Assembly: GCF_030812785.1 (NCBI RefSeq)
Contig: NZ_JAUSTJ010000002.1
Location: 1,488,001-1,552,000, forward strand
From: Sphingomonas kyeonggiensis
GTDB taxonomy: Bacteria > Pseudomonadota > Alphaproteobacteria > Sphingomonadales > Sphingomonadaceae
Direction: 5' to 3'
Length of the DNA: 64,000 nucleotides
Shown: positions 1 through 8,262 of the stretch, piece after piece
How the letters are laid out: each line of letters opens with the position of its first letter
How positions within the stretch are numbered: position 1 is the stretch's first letter
Translations under genes and position numbers: made by a program
Notes under the pieces: generated by a model
What the model saw: the letters and a program-made list of their open reading frames with translations, nothing else
What the model was told of the DNA's origin: nothing
The model's database searches: none

Positions 1-513
1 GCCTCGCGCCTCGACGCGCAGCTGAGCCGCGCCACCTTCGAGCCGGTCGATATCGGGGCGATGATCCAGGCGCTGCTCGACCAGCGCGAGGCGCGCGGCA
101 TTTCGAACGGCATCCGCATCGCCTTCGATCGCAGCGCCCATGTCGAACTCACTGTCCTGGGCGAAGGCGCGCGGCTGGAGCGGGTGTTCGAGAACCTTAT
201 CGAGAACGCCATCTCCTTCTCGCCGCCCAAGGGGCTGATCGCGATCTCGGCGGCCAGCGACGAGGAATATCTGACGATCCGCGTCGAGGACGAGGGCCCC
301 GGCGTGCCCGAGGAGGCGCGCGAGAACATCTTCCGCCGCTTCCACTCGGTGCGCCCACAGGACGAGGCGTTCGGCCAGCACTCCGGCCTGGGGCTTGCCA
401 TCGCCCGCACGATCGTTGAGGGCCACCAGGGGAGCATTTCAGTCGAATCGCGGGAGGATCGATTGAGCGGGGCACGATTCGTCGTTCGTCTGCCACTGGC
501 GGGACGCAACTAA
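1..513 (+). CDS. chvG: Sensor histidine kinase, C-terminal part (ChvG-like)
   Basis: The reading frame is open from base 1, so the gene starts upstream and only the ATP-binding half is present. Visible are the N box (ENLIENAIS), the G1 box (VEDEGPGVP) and the G2 box (SGLGLAIA) of a HATPase_c domain; the phospho-accepting His box lies outside the window. ChvG-type kinases are inner-membrane sensors that phosphorylate ChvI in response to acid or envelope cues. The stop codon is followed at once by hprK, and the order chvG-hprK-rapZ-EIIA-HPr is a known alphaproteobacterial arrangement. The ATPase domain alone cannot name the kinase; the neighbours do. Confidence 0.8.
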   Translation, partial: ASRLDAQLSRATFEPVDIGAMIQALLDQREARGISNGIRIAFDRSAHVELTVLGEGARLERVFENLIENAISFSPPKGLIAISAASDEEYLTIRVEDEGPGVPEEARENIFRRFHSVRPQDEAFGQHSGLGLAIARTIVEGHQGSISVESREDRLSGARFVVRLPLAGRN

Positions 514-942
514 ATGGCTGAGCTGTCTTCGGAATCCATTCTGGCCGCCTGTGTGGCGATCGATGGGAAAGGCGTGTTGATCGAGGCGCGCGACGATGCG
601 CAGCGCACCGATCTGCTGCTCCGGCTGCTCGATCGCGGCGCCACCCTGGTGGTCGATGCCCGCACCGTCTGCGTGCGGCGGAGCAAGACGCTGTGCGCCA
701 CGGTGCCGGCGGGCACCGGCGGGCGGGTCGATGTCCGAGGTATCGGCGCGGTGGAGATGCCCAACCTCGACGAGGCGCCCGTCGCGCTGGCCGTGGTGGT
801 GCTGGACGACGTGCCGCGCCTGCCCGAGGACCGCCGTACGCGCCGCATCGCGGGTGTCGAAATCCCGGTGCTGGCGCTCGGCCCCTCCGAGCCCGCCGCT
901 CCCATCAAGGTCGAATATGCGCTAAAGGCCTTCGCACGATGA
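514..942 (+). CDS. hprK: HPr kinase/phosphorylase homologue with a degraded P-loop
   Basis: This is a 142-residue protein, the short alphaproteobacterial form of HPr kinase/phosphorylase, which normally phosphorylates a serine of HPr. Position, length and conserved flanks (CVAIDGKGVLIE before, LLLRLLDRGATLV after, DVRGIGAVEMPNL later) identify the family. Where the Walker A loop GxSGxGKS should sit (residues 25-32, bases 586-609) the sequence is ARDDAQRT, and the acidic SDD segment after the first strand is VVDAR. ATP binding is therefore doubtful and the protein may be an inactive or regulatory relative. The start codon follows the chvG stop directly, and the 3' end overlaps rapZ by 4 bases (ATGA), so translation is coupled. 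Confidence 0.8.
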   Translation: MAELSSESILAACVAIDGKGVLIEARDDAQRTDLLLRLLDRGATLVVDARTVCVRRSKTLCATVPAGTGGRVDVRGIGAVEMPNLDEAPVALAVVVLDDVPRLPEDRRTRRIAGVEIPVLALGPSEPAAPIKVEYALKAFAR

Positions 943-1877
943 GCAAGGCGCGGCCCAAGCAGATCCTGCTCGTCACCGGCATGTCCGGCGCGGGCAAGTC
1001 CACGGTCCTTCGAACGCTCGAGGATTTGGGCTGGGAAGTCGTCGACAACCTGCCGCTGCTGCTGCTCAACCGCCTGCTCGACACCGCGCCCTCCGAGGGG
1101 CTGGACGTGGATGACGACCGGCCGCTGGCGATCGGCATCGGCACCCTGACGCGCGGCTTCGACCCCGAAAGCATCGTCCGCCGCATCAAGAAGCTGCGCG
1201 AGGATCATGGCCATGACGTCGGCACACTGTTCCTCGAATGCTCGGGCGCCGAGCTGGAGCGCCGCTATTCGGAGACGCGCCGCCGCCATCCGCTCGCCCA
1301 GGATCGTCCGGCATGGGACGGGATCGCCCATGAACGCGAGCTGCTGACTCCGCTGCGCCGCTGGGCGAATCGGCTGATCGACACGACGGACCTGAGCTCG
1401 AACGAGCTGGCCCAGCAGATTCGCGCGACCTTCTCGGGCGAAGGCCTGGGCGAGACGGTGATCTCGGTGGTCTCCTTCGGCTTCGCCCGCGGGCTGCCGC
1501 GCGACGCCGACCTGGTGTTCGACATGCGGTTCCTGCGCAACCCGCACTGGGTGCCGGAACTGCGGCCGGGGACCGGCAAGGACGCCGATGTCTCCGCCTA
1601 TATCGCCGCGGACCCTGCCTATCCCGAGGCGATGGCGCAGATCGAGTCGCTGCTGCTGCTGCTGCTCCCGCGCTACCAGGCGGAGGGGAAGGCCTATGTT
1701 ACGATAGCGTTCGGATGCACCGGAGGCCGCCACCGGTCGGTTCATGTCGCCGAACGGATGGCCGCCCGGTTGCGCGCCGCGGGTTTTTCGCCCACGGTGG
1801 CGCATCGTGATACCAAGACCGCGCCGCAGGACTCGCTGGAGGGGGCCCCGGTGACCACGGCAGGGGGCGGAGTTTGA
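939..1877 (+). CDS. rapZ: RNase adapter / nucleotide-binding protein RapZ (YvcJ family)
   Basis: The 312-residue product has an intact Walker A motif at residues 14-22 (GMSGAGKST) and the C-terminal signature FGCTGGRHRSVHVAE of the RapZ/YvcJ family. In enterobacteria RapZ delivers the sRNA GlmZ to RNase E and binds a glucosamine-6-phosphate precursor; in other bacteria it is a nucleotide-hydrolysing regulator linked to the PTS. The start ATG overlaps the hprK stop (ATGA); a longer reading upstream is excluded because it would run through hprK in another frame. It belongs to the chvG-hprK-rapZ-EIIA-HPr operon. The role in Alphaproteobacteria is inferred from the family, not visible here. Confidence 0.92.
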   Translation: MSKARPKQILLVTGMSGAGKSTVLRTLEDLGWEVVDNLPLLLLNRLLDTAPSEGLDVDDDRPLAIGIGTLTRGFDPESIVRRIKKLREDHGHDVGTLFLECSGAELERRYSETRRRHPLAQDRPAWDGIAHERELLTPLRRWANRLIDTTDLSSNELAQQIRATFSGEGLGETVISVVSFGFARGLPRDADLVFDMRFLRNPHWVPELRPGTGKDADVSAYIAADPAYPEAMAQIESLLLLLLPRYQAEGKAYVTIAFGCTGGRHRSVHVAERMAARLRAAGFSPTVAHRDTKTAPQDSLEGAPVTTAGGGV

Positions 1878-1878
1878 G

Positions 1879-2286
1879 ATGATCGGTTTGGTGCTCGTGA
1901 CGCACGGACGACTCGCAGAGGAGTTCGTAGTCGCGATGGAGCATGTAGTGGGCAAGCAGGAGCAGATCGCCTCGATCTGCATCGGGCCCGAGGACGATAT
2001 GGAAGGTCGCCGCGCGGACATCGCCGAGGCGATCAAGAGTGTCGATTCGGGCCGCGGGGTGATCGTGCTGAGCGATCTGTTCGGCGGCACGCCGTCGAAC
2101 CTCGCCATCTCGCTGATGGAGGCCGGCCGGGTCGAGGTGATCGCGGGCATCAACCTGCCGATGCTGATCCGCCTGGGCAGCGCCCGCAAGACGATGAAGG
2201 TCACCGAAGCGGTGGCCGCCGCCCGCGACGCGGGCCGGAAATACATCACCGTAGCATCCGAAGTATTGGGAGAGGCTGCCGCTTGA
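1879..2286 (+). CDS. PTS sugar transporter subunit IIA (mannose family, PTS-Ntr-linked)
   Basis: The 135-residue protein is a stand-alone EIIA-Man domain. The phosphorylated residue should be His9 in VTHGRLAEEF, and the conserved SDLFGGTPSNLA segment follows. In Alphaproteobacteria without sugar-transporting EIIB/EIIC partners, this protein accepts phosphate from HPr and acts in regulation; no permease is visible nearby. It starts one base after the rapZ stop, and its stop overlaps the TTG start of HPr, so the genes are co-translated. Confidence 0.92.
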   Translation: MIGLVLVTHGRLAEEFVVAMEHVVGKQEQIASICIGPEDDMEGRRADIAEAIKSVDSGRGVIVLSDLFGGTPSNLAISLMEAGRVEVIAGINLPMLIRLGSARKTMKVTEAVAAARDAGRKYITVASEVLGEAAA

Positions 2287-2555
2287 GTCGCACGATCCGA
2301 AACGTCACGATCTCAAACAAGCGCGGCCTGCACGCGCGTGCCAGCATGGCCTTCGTGACGCTCGCCACCGCCCAGCCGGTCGAACTCACCGTCGAGAAGG
2401 ACGGCAACACCGCCTCGGGCACGTCGATCCTCGACCTGATGATGCTCGGCGCCGCCAAGGGCGACACCATCTCGATCAGCGCGGAAGGCGCCGGCGCGGA
2501 CGGCGCGGTGCAGGCGCTGGTCGAGCTGGTCGAGGCGCGGTTCAACGAGGAGTGA
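2283..2555 (+). CDS. ptsH: Phosphocarrier protein HPr
   Basis: The 90-residue HPr starts at a TTG that overlaps the upstream stop (TTGA). His17 in GLHARAS is the site phosphorylated by enzyme I. Ser48 in TSILDLMML lines up with the regulatory serine targeted by HPr kinase, and it is retained although the neighbouring hprK has lost its P-loop. Enzyme I is not in this window. This is the last gene of the cluster; two short hairpins follow it. Confidence 0.95.
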   Translation: MSRTIRNVTISNKRGLHARASMAFVTLATAQPVELTVEKDGNTASGTSILDLMMLGAAKGDTISISAEGAGADGAVQALVELVEARFNEE

Positions 2556-2562
2556 TCCATGC

Positions 2563-2636
2563 GCTCCTGCCGACGCAGGAGCCCAGGATTGCAAGCTCCG
2601 TCGCCCGTGACTCTAGGCTCCTGCTTTCGCAGGAGC
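2563..2636. repeat. Two short hairpins after ptsH
   Basis: There are two perfect 8-bp inverted repeats with arms GCTCCTGC/GCAGGAGC and 4-nt loops, at 2563-2582 and 2617-2636. They lie between ptsH and the next gene. There is no T-run, so this is more likely a REP-like repeat pair than an intrinsic terminator, although it could still slow transcription or protect a 3' end. Confidence 0.7.
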
Positions 2637-2658
2637 ACGAGAGAAGCTAGGGGAACTG

Positions 2659-3459
2659 ATGCCTCGCGAAATCACTGCCTTTTCCAATCCGCTCATCAAG
2701 CGCGTCCGCAACCTGCGCGACAAGAAGCATCGCCGCGAGGAAGGCCTGTTCCTCGCCGAGGGGCTGCGCATCCTGACCGAGGCGCACGAGGCCGGGCGGG
2801 TACCGGAATATCTGTTCTACGCCAGGGACATGGCCGGCCATGCGCTGGTCCGCGCGCTGGTCGACGCGACCGAAGCCAAAGGCGGATGGGCGGTCGAGAC
2901 CAATGCCGACATCCTCTCCAAGCTCTCGGGCAAGGACAATCCGGGCGCCGTGGTCGGCGTCTATCCCGACTTCGCCGTCACCCTGGCCGATCTCGACCGG
3001 AGCAGCTCGGGCATCTGGCTGGTCGCCGAGCGGCTGCGCGATCCGGGCAATCTGGGCACCATCCTGCGCACTGCCGATGCCGTGGGCGCGGGCGGGCTGA
3101 TCCTGATCGACGACTGCGTCGATCCCTTCTCGGTCGAGGCCGTACGTGCCAGCATGGGGGCGCTGTTCACCGTGCCGGTGGCGCGGTCGAGCTGGGGCGA
3201 CTTCCTGGTCTGGCTGCGCAAGGGGCCGGGCCAGTTGGTCGGACTCAGCCTCGACACCGAGCATGACTATCGCGCGCCGCTCTACGCAGCGCCGACCTTC
3301 CTGCTGACCGGCAACGAGGCGCAGGGCATGCCGGGCTTCATGGCCGAGGCCTGCGACCTGCTGGTCAAGATCCCGATGCTCGGCAAGGCGGACAGCCTCA
3401 ACGCGGCGATCGCCACCGCCGTGATGGCCTATCAGGTGCTGGGCCAGCAGCGAAGCTGA
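2659..3459 (+). CDS. TrmH/SpoU-family RNA 2'-O-methyltransferase
   Basis: The 266-residue protein has an N-terminal substrate-binding domain (about 1-100) and a knotted SPOUT methyltransferase domain. The three family motifs are present: NLGTILRTADAVGAGG, LLTGNEAQGMP, and IPMLGKADSLNAAIA at the SAM-binding knot. Family members methylate ribose 2'-OH groups in tRNA or 23S rRNA (TrmH, RlmB); the target cannot be decided from sequence. Its ATG follows a weak ribosome site (GGGGAACTG). It stands alone on the plus strand. Confidence 0.9.
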   Translation: MPREITAFSNPLIKRVRNLRDKKHRREEGLFLAEGLRILTEAHEAGRVPEYLFYARDMAGHALVRALVDATEAKGGWAVETNADILSKLSGKDNPGAVVGVYPDFAVTLADLDRSSSGIWLVAERLRDPGNLGTILRTADAVGAGGLILIDDCVDPFSVEAVRASMGALFTVPVARSSWGDFLVWLRKGPGQLVGLSLDTEHDYRAPLYAAPTFLLTGNEAQGMPGFMAEACDLLVKIPMLGKADSLNAAIATAVMAYQVLGQQRS

Positions 3460-3535
3460 ACGCCAGCTAATCGTTACGGCCATGGGCCATTCAGACCGTC
3501 CCACGCATTGTGTTCCGCATAGAGGGAGTGAACCA

Positions 3536-4237
3536 ATGCGACTTTCGACCATCGCCGCCGCCAGCCTGATCGCGCTGACCGCCCTGCCCGCCGCGGCACA
3601 GGGCCAGGCCGATTATCGCGCCAGCGGCACCGAGCCGTTCTGGAGCCTGACCATCGGCGCGCGGACGATGCGCTTCGAGGCGCCGGGCCGCCAGCCGGTG
3701 AGCGTGCCGACGCCCAAGGTGATCCACGGCTTTGCCGGCGAGATGTGGCAGACGCGCCGGATCAACGTGAACACCAACCATCGCCCGTGCAGCGACGGGA
3801 TGAGCGACCGCAGCTATCCCGACACGGTGACCGTCACCGTCGACGGCCGCACCTATCAGGGCTGCGGCGGCGAGCCGCGGGTCGAGGCCGGCAGCGGCCT
3901 GATCGACGGCAGCTGGCAGATCAGCGCGCTCAACGGCCGTCCGGTGGTGCGCGGCACCCGCCCCTCGGTCTCGTTCGACAAGGGCCGCGTCTCCGGTAAC
4001 TCGGGCTGCAACCGCTTCACCGGCAGCTACAGCTTCACCCGCGGCCGGCTGACCACCGGCGGGGTGGCGAGCACCCGGATGGCCTGCCTCGACCGGGCCC
4101 GGAACCTGCAGGAACAGGCGATCCTGGGCCTGCTCGGCGAGCGGCTGACCGTCTCGTCGGGCAATCGCGGCGGAGACAGGCTGGTGCTGACCGGCGCCCG
4201 TGGCCGCACGATGACGCTGGTCCGCGGCCGACCCTGA
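3536..4237 (+). CDS. Secreted META-domain protein (HslJ-like)
   Basis: The 233-residue product starts at the ATG after GGGAGTGAACCA and carries a signal peptide (MRLSTIAAASLIALTALPAAAQ). Residues about 25-120 resemble the COG3650-type domain (ASGTEPFWSLTIG), and about 130-230 form a META domain (GSWQISALNGRPV, GNSGCNRFTGSY, TRMAC). META/HslJ proteins are envelope proteins linked to stress or novobiocin resistance, with no known catalytic role. Two cysteines of the META domain could form a disulphide in the periplasm. It lies alone before a long repeat. Confidence 0.85.
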   Translation: MRLSTIAAASLIALTALPAAAQGQADYRASGTEPFWSLTIGARTMRFEAPGRQPVSVPTPKVIHGFAGEMWQTRRINVNTNHRPCSDGMSDRSYPDTVTVTVDGRTYQGCGGEPRVEAGSGLIDGSWQISALNGRPVVRGTRPSVSFDKGRVSGNSGCNRFTGSYSFTRGRLTTGGVASTRMACLDRARNLQEQAILGLLGERLTVSSGNRGGDRLVLTGARGRTMTLVRGRP

Positions 4238-4537
4238 CCGGGTTTCCAGGGCGCGCGGCGGTGGCGAGGCCATCGCCGCGCGTTCCTACACCGTACCTCG
4301 CGGCGACTCGGCAAAGTCCACGAAGTTCACGCCCGGAGCGGGTTTTCCCGGCGCCTAAGTTGACACAGTTCCCGTGAACGCGACGCATCTCGCAACATCC
4401 TTGCGTGCGCGTGATCCTATCTTTCCAACCGTGCAAAGAGCGGCCCGGTCAAAGAACCCGGCCGCGGGAGCCAAGCAGGCGAAATCCTACATTGCAAGGA
4501 TGCCGTGAGGGCCTTGATTGGCGTTGAGCCCAAAAAG

Positions 4538-4669
4538 CCCTCCCCCTTGATGGGGGAGGGTTGGGTGGGGGTGACCTCTCCACAAGCGAGACAGTCTGGG
4601 GAGAGGTCACCCTCACCCTCCCACCGCCTCCGGCGGCGGCCCCCTCCCTCTCCCATCAAGGGAGAGGGG
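4538..4669. repeat. Nested palindromic repeat, CCCTCTCCC family
   Basis: This repeat occupies most of the 462-bp gap between the META gene and the convergent TPR gene. Outer arms at about 4538-4560 and 4645-4668 are themselves hairpins around TTGATG/CATCAA. The inner arms GTGACCTCTCC and GGAGAGGTCAC pair across 4571-4609. Related copies lie at 10649-10774, 13751-13794, 26851-26956, 31974-32130 and 33828-33955. I see no gene in the rest of 4238-4699. Confidence 0.85.
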
Positions 4670-4699
4670 TATGAGCGCCAGTCTACCGGCGTGTAGCCC

Positions 4700-5368
4700 C
4701 TAGCCCGTCTTCTTCTTCGCCTTCTGCTCCTCGATATATTGCAGCTCGTCCTTCACCTTCTGGTCGTTCGGCGAGACCTCCAGGCATTTGCGGAACAGCG
4801 CCGCGGCCTCGTCGAGCCGGCCCATCTCGATCATGTCATAGGCCATGCCGAACCAGGCGCGGCGCAGCGATTTGTTCCGCCGGTCGCCTTCCTGGCGCAG
4901 CGCCGAATCCGCGGCGCGGGCGTAGAAATCATAGGAGCGCTGCCAGTTCCTCTGCGCCTGATAGGCATAGCCGAGCTCGGACAGATAATGCGGATGGAAC
5001 GGCGCCAGCGCCACCGAGCGCTCGAGGAAGGGCACCGCCGCATCGAGCTGCTTCAGGTCGATCAGCGCGAAGCCCTTGGCCCATAAAGCGATGCACCAGC
5101 CGCCTTCCGCCAGCGTGTAATCCTTGCCGGCGACCCCGGCATAGGCCTTGGTCTCGGCCGGCTCGACATCGCACAAGGGCTTGGGCTTGCCGGCATAGCG
5201 GCGCTCATAGTCGGCGAGCAGCGGGTTGAGCTTGTCCACCGCCAGCTGCGGCTGGCCGCCCTGGATCAGCTGGACGATCTCGCCGAGCCTGGCATCGGTC
5301 GTCGCTTCCTGGGCGACAGCGGTGCCGAGCGGTGCCGAGGCAAGCAGGAGCGCAAGAACAAGCTTCAT
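4700..5368 (-). CDS. Secreted tetratricopeptide-repeat protein
   Basis: The 222-residue protein starts at the ATG seven bases after GGAGGGG; an in-frame ATG five codons upstream overlaps that ribosome site and is rejected. The signal peptide is MKLVLALLLASAPLGTAVAQ. The body consists of TPR units, clearest at AVPFLERSVALAPFHPHYLSELGYAY and EAAALFRKCLEVSPND, and the C-terminus is Lys-rich (EEQKAKKKTG). TPRs mediate protein-protein contacts; the partner is unknown. It is monocistronic on the minus strand, with rmuC upstream and pointing the same way. Confidence 0.8.
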   Translation of the reverse strand: MKLVLALLLASAPLGTAVAQEATTDARLGEIVQLIQGGQPQLAVDKLNPLLADYERRYAGKPKPLCDVEPAETKAYAGVAGKDYTLAEGGWCIALWAKGFALIDLKQLDAAVPFLERSVALAPFHPHYLSELGYAYQAQRNWQRSYDFYARAADSALRQEGDRRNKSLRRAWFGMAYDMIEMGRLDEAAALFRKCLEVSPNDQKVKDELQYIEEQKAKKKTG

Positions 5369-5435
5369 CGAATTCCCCTCCATCCGATTCGGACCCGAAA
5401 CCTAGCGGCAAACGCCCCGGCCGCCATAGCGCAGG

Positions 5436-6815
5436 TTATTCCGCCGCTTCCGCCTCCGGCTCGCCGGCATGGCTGGCGAGCAGCTCGACGGGGGGCACCG
5501 CCTCGATCTCGCGCGCGCCGGTCTCGACGTTCAGCTCCTTGAGCTTGCGCGCCGAGACCAGGGCGCGGGTCTCGAGGCTGGAAGCGAAGGTGTTGAAATT
5601 CTTGACCGCGGTGTTGAGCCCCGAGCCGACCACGCGCAGATCGCCCAGCGCCTTGGCGAGCCGGTCGTACAGCTCCTTGCCGAGCTCGCCGATCTGGCGG
5701 GCTTCCTTGGCGAGCTTTTCCTGGCGCCACACCGCCGCGACGGTGCGCGCGATCGCGATCAGGTTGGTCGGGGTGGCGAGCAGCACGCGCTTCTCGAAGG
5801 CGAAATCCCACAGGGTGGGATCGAATTCGAGGGCGGCGGAGAGGAAATGCTCGCCCGGCACGAACATGATCACATAGTCAGGCGCCTCGGCGAACTGGCT
5901 CCAATAGGCCTTGTTGCCCAGCCCGTTGATATGCGCCTTCATCGAAGCGGCGTGCGCGGCGAGGCCGATGCGGCGCTCGTCCTCGTCCACCGCGCCGAAC
6001 GCGTCCTGATAGGCGTTGAGCGAGACCTTGGCGTCGATCACCAGCGCGCGGCCACCGGGCACATGGACGATCGCATCGGGCCGCAGCCGCCCGCCATCCT
6101 CGCCGGCGACGTTCACTTCGGTATCGAAATCGGTGTGTTCGGAGAGGCCGCAGGTCTCCAGCACGTTGCGCAGCTGCTGCTCGCCCCAGCGGCCGCGCGC
6201 CTTGGGCGCGTTGCGCAGCGAATTGACCAGCTTGGCCGCCTCGGCGCTCACCCGCTCCTGGCCGATCCGCATCTGCTCGATCTGGCCCTTGAGATCGCCG
6301 AACGCATCGCGGCGCTCGGCCTCGACCTTGGCGACGCCCTCCTCATAGCGCTGGAGCCGCTCGTTGACCGGCTGGAGCAGCGCCTTGAGGTTCTGGCCCG
6401 AAGTCTGCTCGGATTCCTTGAACCGCTCCTCGGCACGCTTGAGGAACGCCTCCTGCGTCTCGGTGAGCATCGTGCCGGCAAGCTCGCGGAACTGGCCGGC
6501 CATCGCGTCGCGCGCGCCCTTGAACTCGGCGAGCCGCTCCTCGAACGCCTCCGCCTTGGCGCGCAGCTCGGTGAGCTGGAGGCGCGCATCGTCGCGATCA
6601 TCGCGCAGAAGCTCGACCTGGGCGCGCAGCGCCTCGGCATGGCTGGCGCGCTCCTCGGCCGCCGCCAGATCGGTGATCGCCGCCTTGAACTGCGCCTCGC
6701 GCGCATCGCGCTCGGCCCGCATCTGCGCTGCCGGGCGACCGCCAAGGAACATGCCCAGGCCGAGCCCTATGACGAGCGCGGCGACCGCAACCCCTAGCGC
6801 CAGCAAATCCAACAC
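5436..6815 (-). CDS. rmuC: DNA recombination protein RmuC
   Basis: The 459-residue protein starts at a GTG preceded by GGGAGG. It has an N-terminal membrane anchor (residues about 4-25, LLALGVAVAALVIGLGLGMFLGG in two halves), a long Ala/Glu/Arg-rich coiled coil (about 30-200), and the RmuC nuclease-like core (GRWGEQQLRNVLE, LRPDAIVHVPGGRALVIDAK, and later FVPGEHFLSAAL). RmuC limits inversions between inverted repeats in E. coli, presumably by cleaving DNA structures. That is a fitting neighbour in a genome rich in palindromes, although the link is only suggestive. Confidence 0.93.
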   Translation of the reverse strand: MLDLLALGVAVAALVIGLGLGMFLGGRPAAQMRAERDAREAQFKAAITDLAAAEERASHAEALRAQVELLRDDRDDARLQLTELRAKAEAFEERLAEFKGARDAMAGQFRELAGTMLTETQEAFLKRAEERFKESEQTSGQNLKALLQPVNERLQRYEEGVAKVEAERRDAFGDLKGQIEQMRIGQERVSAEAAKLVNSLRNAPKARGRWGEQQLRNVLETCGLSEHTDFDTEVNVAGEDGGRLRPDAIVHVPGGRALVIDAKVSLNAYQDAFGAVDEDERRIGLAAHAASMKAHINGLGNKAYWSQFAEAPDYVIMFVPGEHFLSAALEFDPTLWDFAFEKRVLLATPTNLIAIARTVAAVWRQEKLAKEARQIGELGKELYDRLAKALGDLRVVGSGLNTAVKNFNTFASSLETRALVSARKLKELNVETGAREIEAVPPVELLASHAGEPEAEAAE

Positions 6816-7083
6816 GAGCCTCCCGGAAGTTCACCAAGTTCACGACATGCACGCGCGGGAGACGCCCGATCGGGCCCGCACCCCGCGCGAAGGTGCCGAT
6901 GCCCGGGAACATAACTCGAACGATCCGTGTAGGACAGGGTTAATTTAGGGTCCGGTTTCGACCCATCTTCACTTGTCTGCATATGTCCGATCCCCGACCA
7001 TATGGCACCGCCCGAAATCGGGGGAATCGAGGGTCGCGCGTTCGCATTCGTCCCATCGCAACCAGCGAAAAAGGAACACGCAC

Positions 7084-7449
7084 ATGGCCCTCACCTACCA
7101 TATGACCCGTGGATGCCTGAACAATGTCGATGACGCCGCCGGCCGCTTCCAGATCGAAGGCGGCAAGCTCAGCGACGCCAAGAAACAGCCCGTCGGCACC
7201 TATTCGATCGTGCGGCGGATCAGCTGCGGCACCGAGGCGTTCAACACCGCCCAGGTCTGGATCACGCTGTTCTTCGGCAAGCTGCCGGATACGAAGATTC
7301 CGCCCGAGAACATGACGCTGCACGGCTCGCACGACTTCAACAGCGGCGACGGCGTGGGCAGCGTCAGCGCGGCATCGAGCAGCTTCGCCGCGCAGATCGG
7401 CAAGCAGTACAAGTCCGCATCGTCGAGCGGAACGATCGTGATCGGCTGA
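7084..7449 (+). CDS. Hypothetical protein, small and Ser/Gly-rich
   Basis: The 121-residue protein starts at the ATG after AAAAAGGAACACGCAC, a good ribosome site; longer upstream readings lack one. There is no signal peptide or membrane segment. Two cysteines (CLNN and SCGTEAFN) and a serine-rich C-terminal third (VSAASSSFAAQIG) are the only visible features. Composition and codon use match the neighbours, so it is likely a real resident gene. I do not recognise the family and assign no function. Confidence 0.7.
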   Translation: MALTYHMTRGCLNNVDDAAGRFQIEGGKLSDAKKQPVGTYSIVRRISCGTEAFNTAQVWITLFFGKLPDTKIPPENMTLHGSHDFNSGDGVGSVSAASSSFAAQIGKQYKSASSSGTIVIG

Positions 7450-7479
7450 CGCGGTACCCAAGGGGCCGCGCGCCGGAGA

Positions 7480-8007
7480 TCAGGCCGCGGCCCTGCGGGC
7501 CTTGTTGAGCTTCTTGAGGATCATGTCGCGCTTCAGGCGCGAAAGATGGTCGATGAAGACGATCCCCTGCAGGTGATCCATCTCGTGCTGGATGCAGGTG
7601 GCGAGCAGGCCCTCGAACAGCTCGTCATGCGCGGCGCCATTCTCGTCGAGCCAGCGCACGCGGCAGCGCGCGGGACGCTCGACATCGGCGAACTGCTCGG
7701 GGATCGACAGGCAGCCTTCGGTATAGACCGACTGCTCCTCGGCCGGATCGAGGATCTCGGGGTTGATGAAGACGCGCGGCTCGCGGATCGGCTTGCCGTC
7801 CTCGTCCTGGTTCTCCTGGAGATCCATGACGATCAGGCGTTTGGGCACGCCGACCTGGATCGCGGCGAGGCCGATGCCGGGCGCGTCGTACATCGTGTCG
7901 AACATGTCCGCGATCAGGTCGCGCAGTTCGTCGGTCACCTCCGCGACGGGTTCGGAGATGAGACGCAGACGCGGATCGGGTACTTCGACGATAGGTAGAA
8001 TGGCCAT
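7480..8007 (-). CDS. def: Peptide deformylase
   Basis: The 175-residue enzyme removes the formyl group from N-terminal methionine of new proteins. All three active-site motifs are present: [10 protein letters not shown] (Gln51; the usual Pro is Ile, as in many Alphaproteobacteria), EGCLSIP (Cys99, metal ligand) and QHEMDHL (His141, Glu142, His145). It is separated from recR upstream by a 205-bp nested repeat, and it lies opposite fmt, its partner in the formylation cycle, instead of sharing an operon with it. Confidence 0.97.
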   Translation of the reverse strand: MAILPIVEVPDPRLRLISEPVAEVTDELRDLIADMFDTMYDAPGIGLAAIQVGVPKRLIVMDLQENQDEDGKPIREPRVFINPEILDPAEEQSVYTEGCLSIPEQFADVERPARCRVRWLDENGAAHDELFEGLLATCIQHEMDHLQGIVFIDHLSRLKRDMILKKLNKARRAAA

Positions 8008-8054
8008 GCGGGTAATTTAGGCCAGTGGGGCGCGTGTCGCAAGTTTGAGATTGG

Positions 8055-8259
8055 TTCACGCGGAGGCGCGGAGAAGAAAGGTGATTTTCGCGCAGAGGCG
8101 CAGAGAACGCGGAGATACATCGCTTCTCAGCGACTTCAGCCGCTACTTCGGCACTGCGTTCCGTGGGACAGGGCCGCTGACGCGGCGAAACAGAGTCTCT
8201 GCGTCCTCTGCGCCTCTGCGCGAACAAAAAGGCTCCGCGCCTCCGCGTCTCCGCGTGAA
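8055..8259. repeat. 205-bp nested inverted repeat between recR and def
   Basis: The outer arms are TTCACGCGGAGGCGCGGAG at 8055-8073 and its near-complement ending in CTCCGCGTGAA at 8258. The inner arms are CGCGCAGAGGCGCAGAG at 8089-8105 and CTCTGCGCCTCTGCGCG at 8206-8222. The whole can fold into one long interrupted hairpin. It ends four bases before the recR stop codon and fills the recR-def gap. It is a different sequence family from the CCCTCTCCC repeats. Confidence 0.85.
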
Positions 8260-8262
8260 AAA

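Noticed and set aside
510..2249. Long minus-strand open frame (579 codons) across hprK-rapZ-EIIA
   Set aside because: It is the shadow of a dense plus-strand operon with recognisable proteins; composition is low-complexity Arg/Ala/Ser and there is no ribosome site.
4311..4380. AAGTTCACG-type short repeats (also near 6829-6844)
   Set aside because: Two imperfect copies of a 15-16 bp motif; not enough copies or symmetry in this window to call a repeat family.
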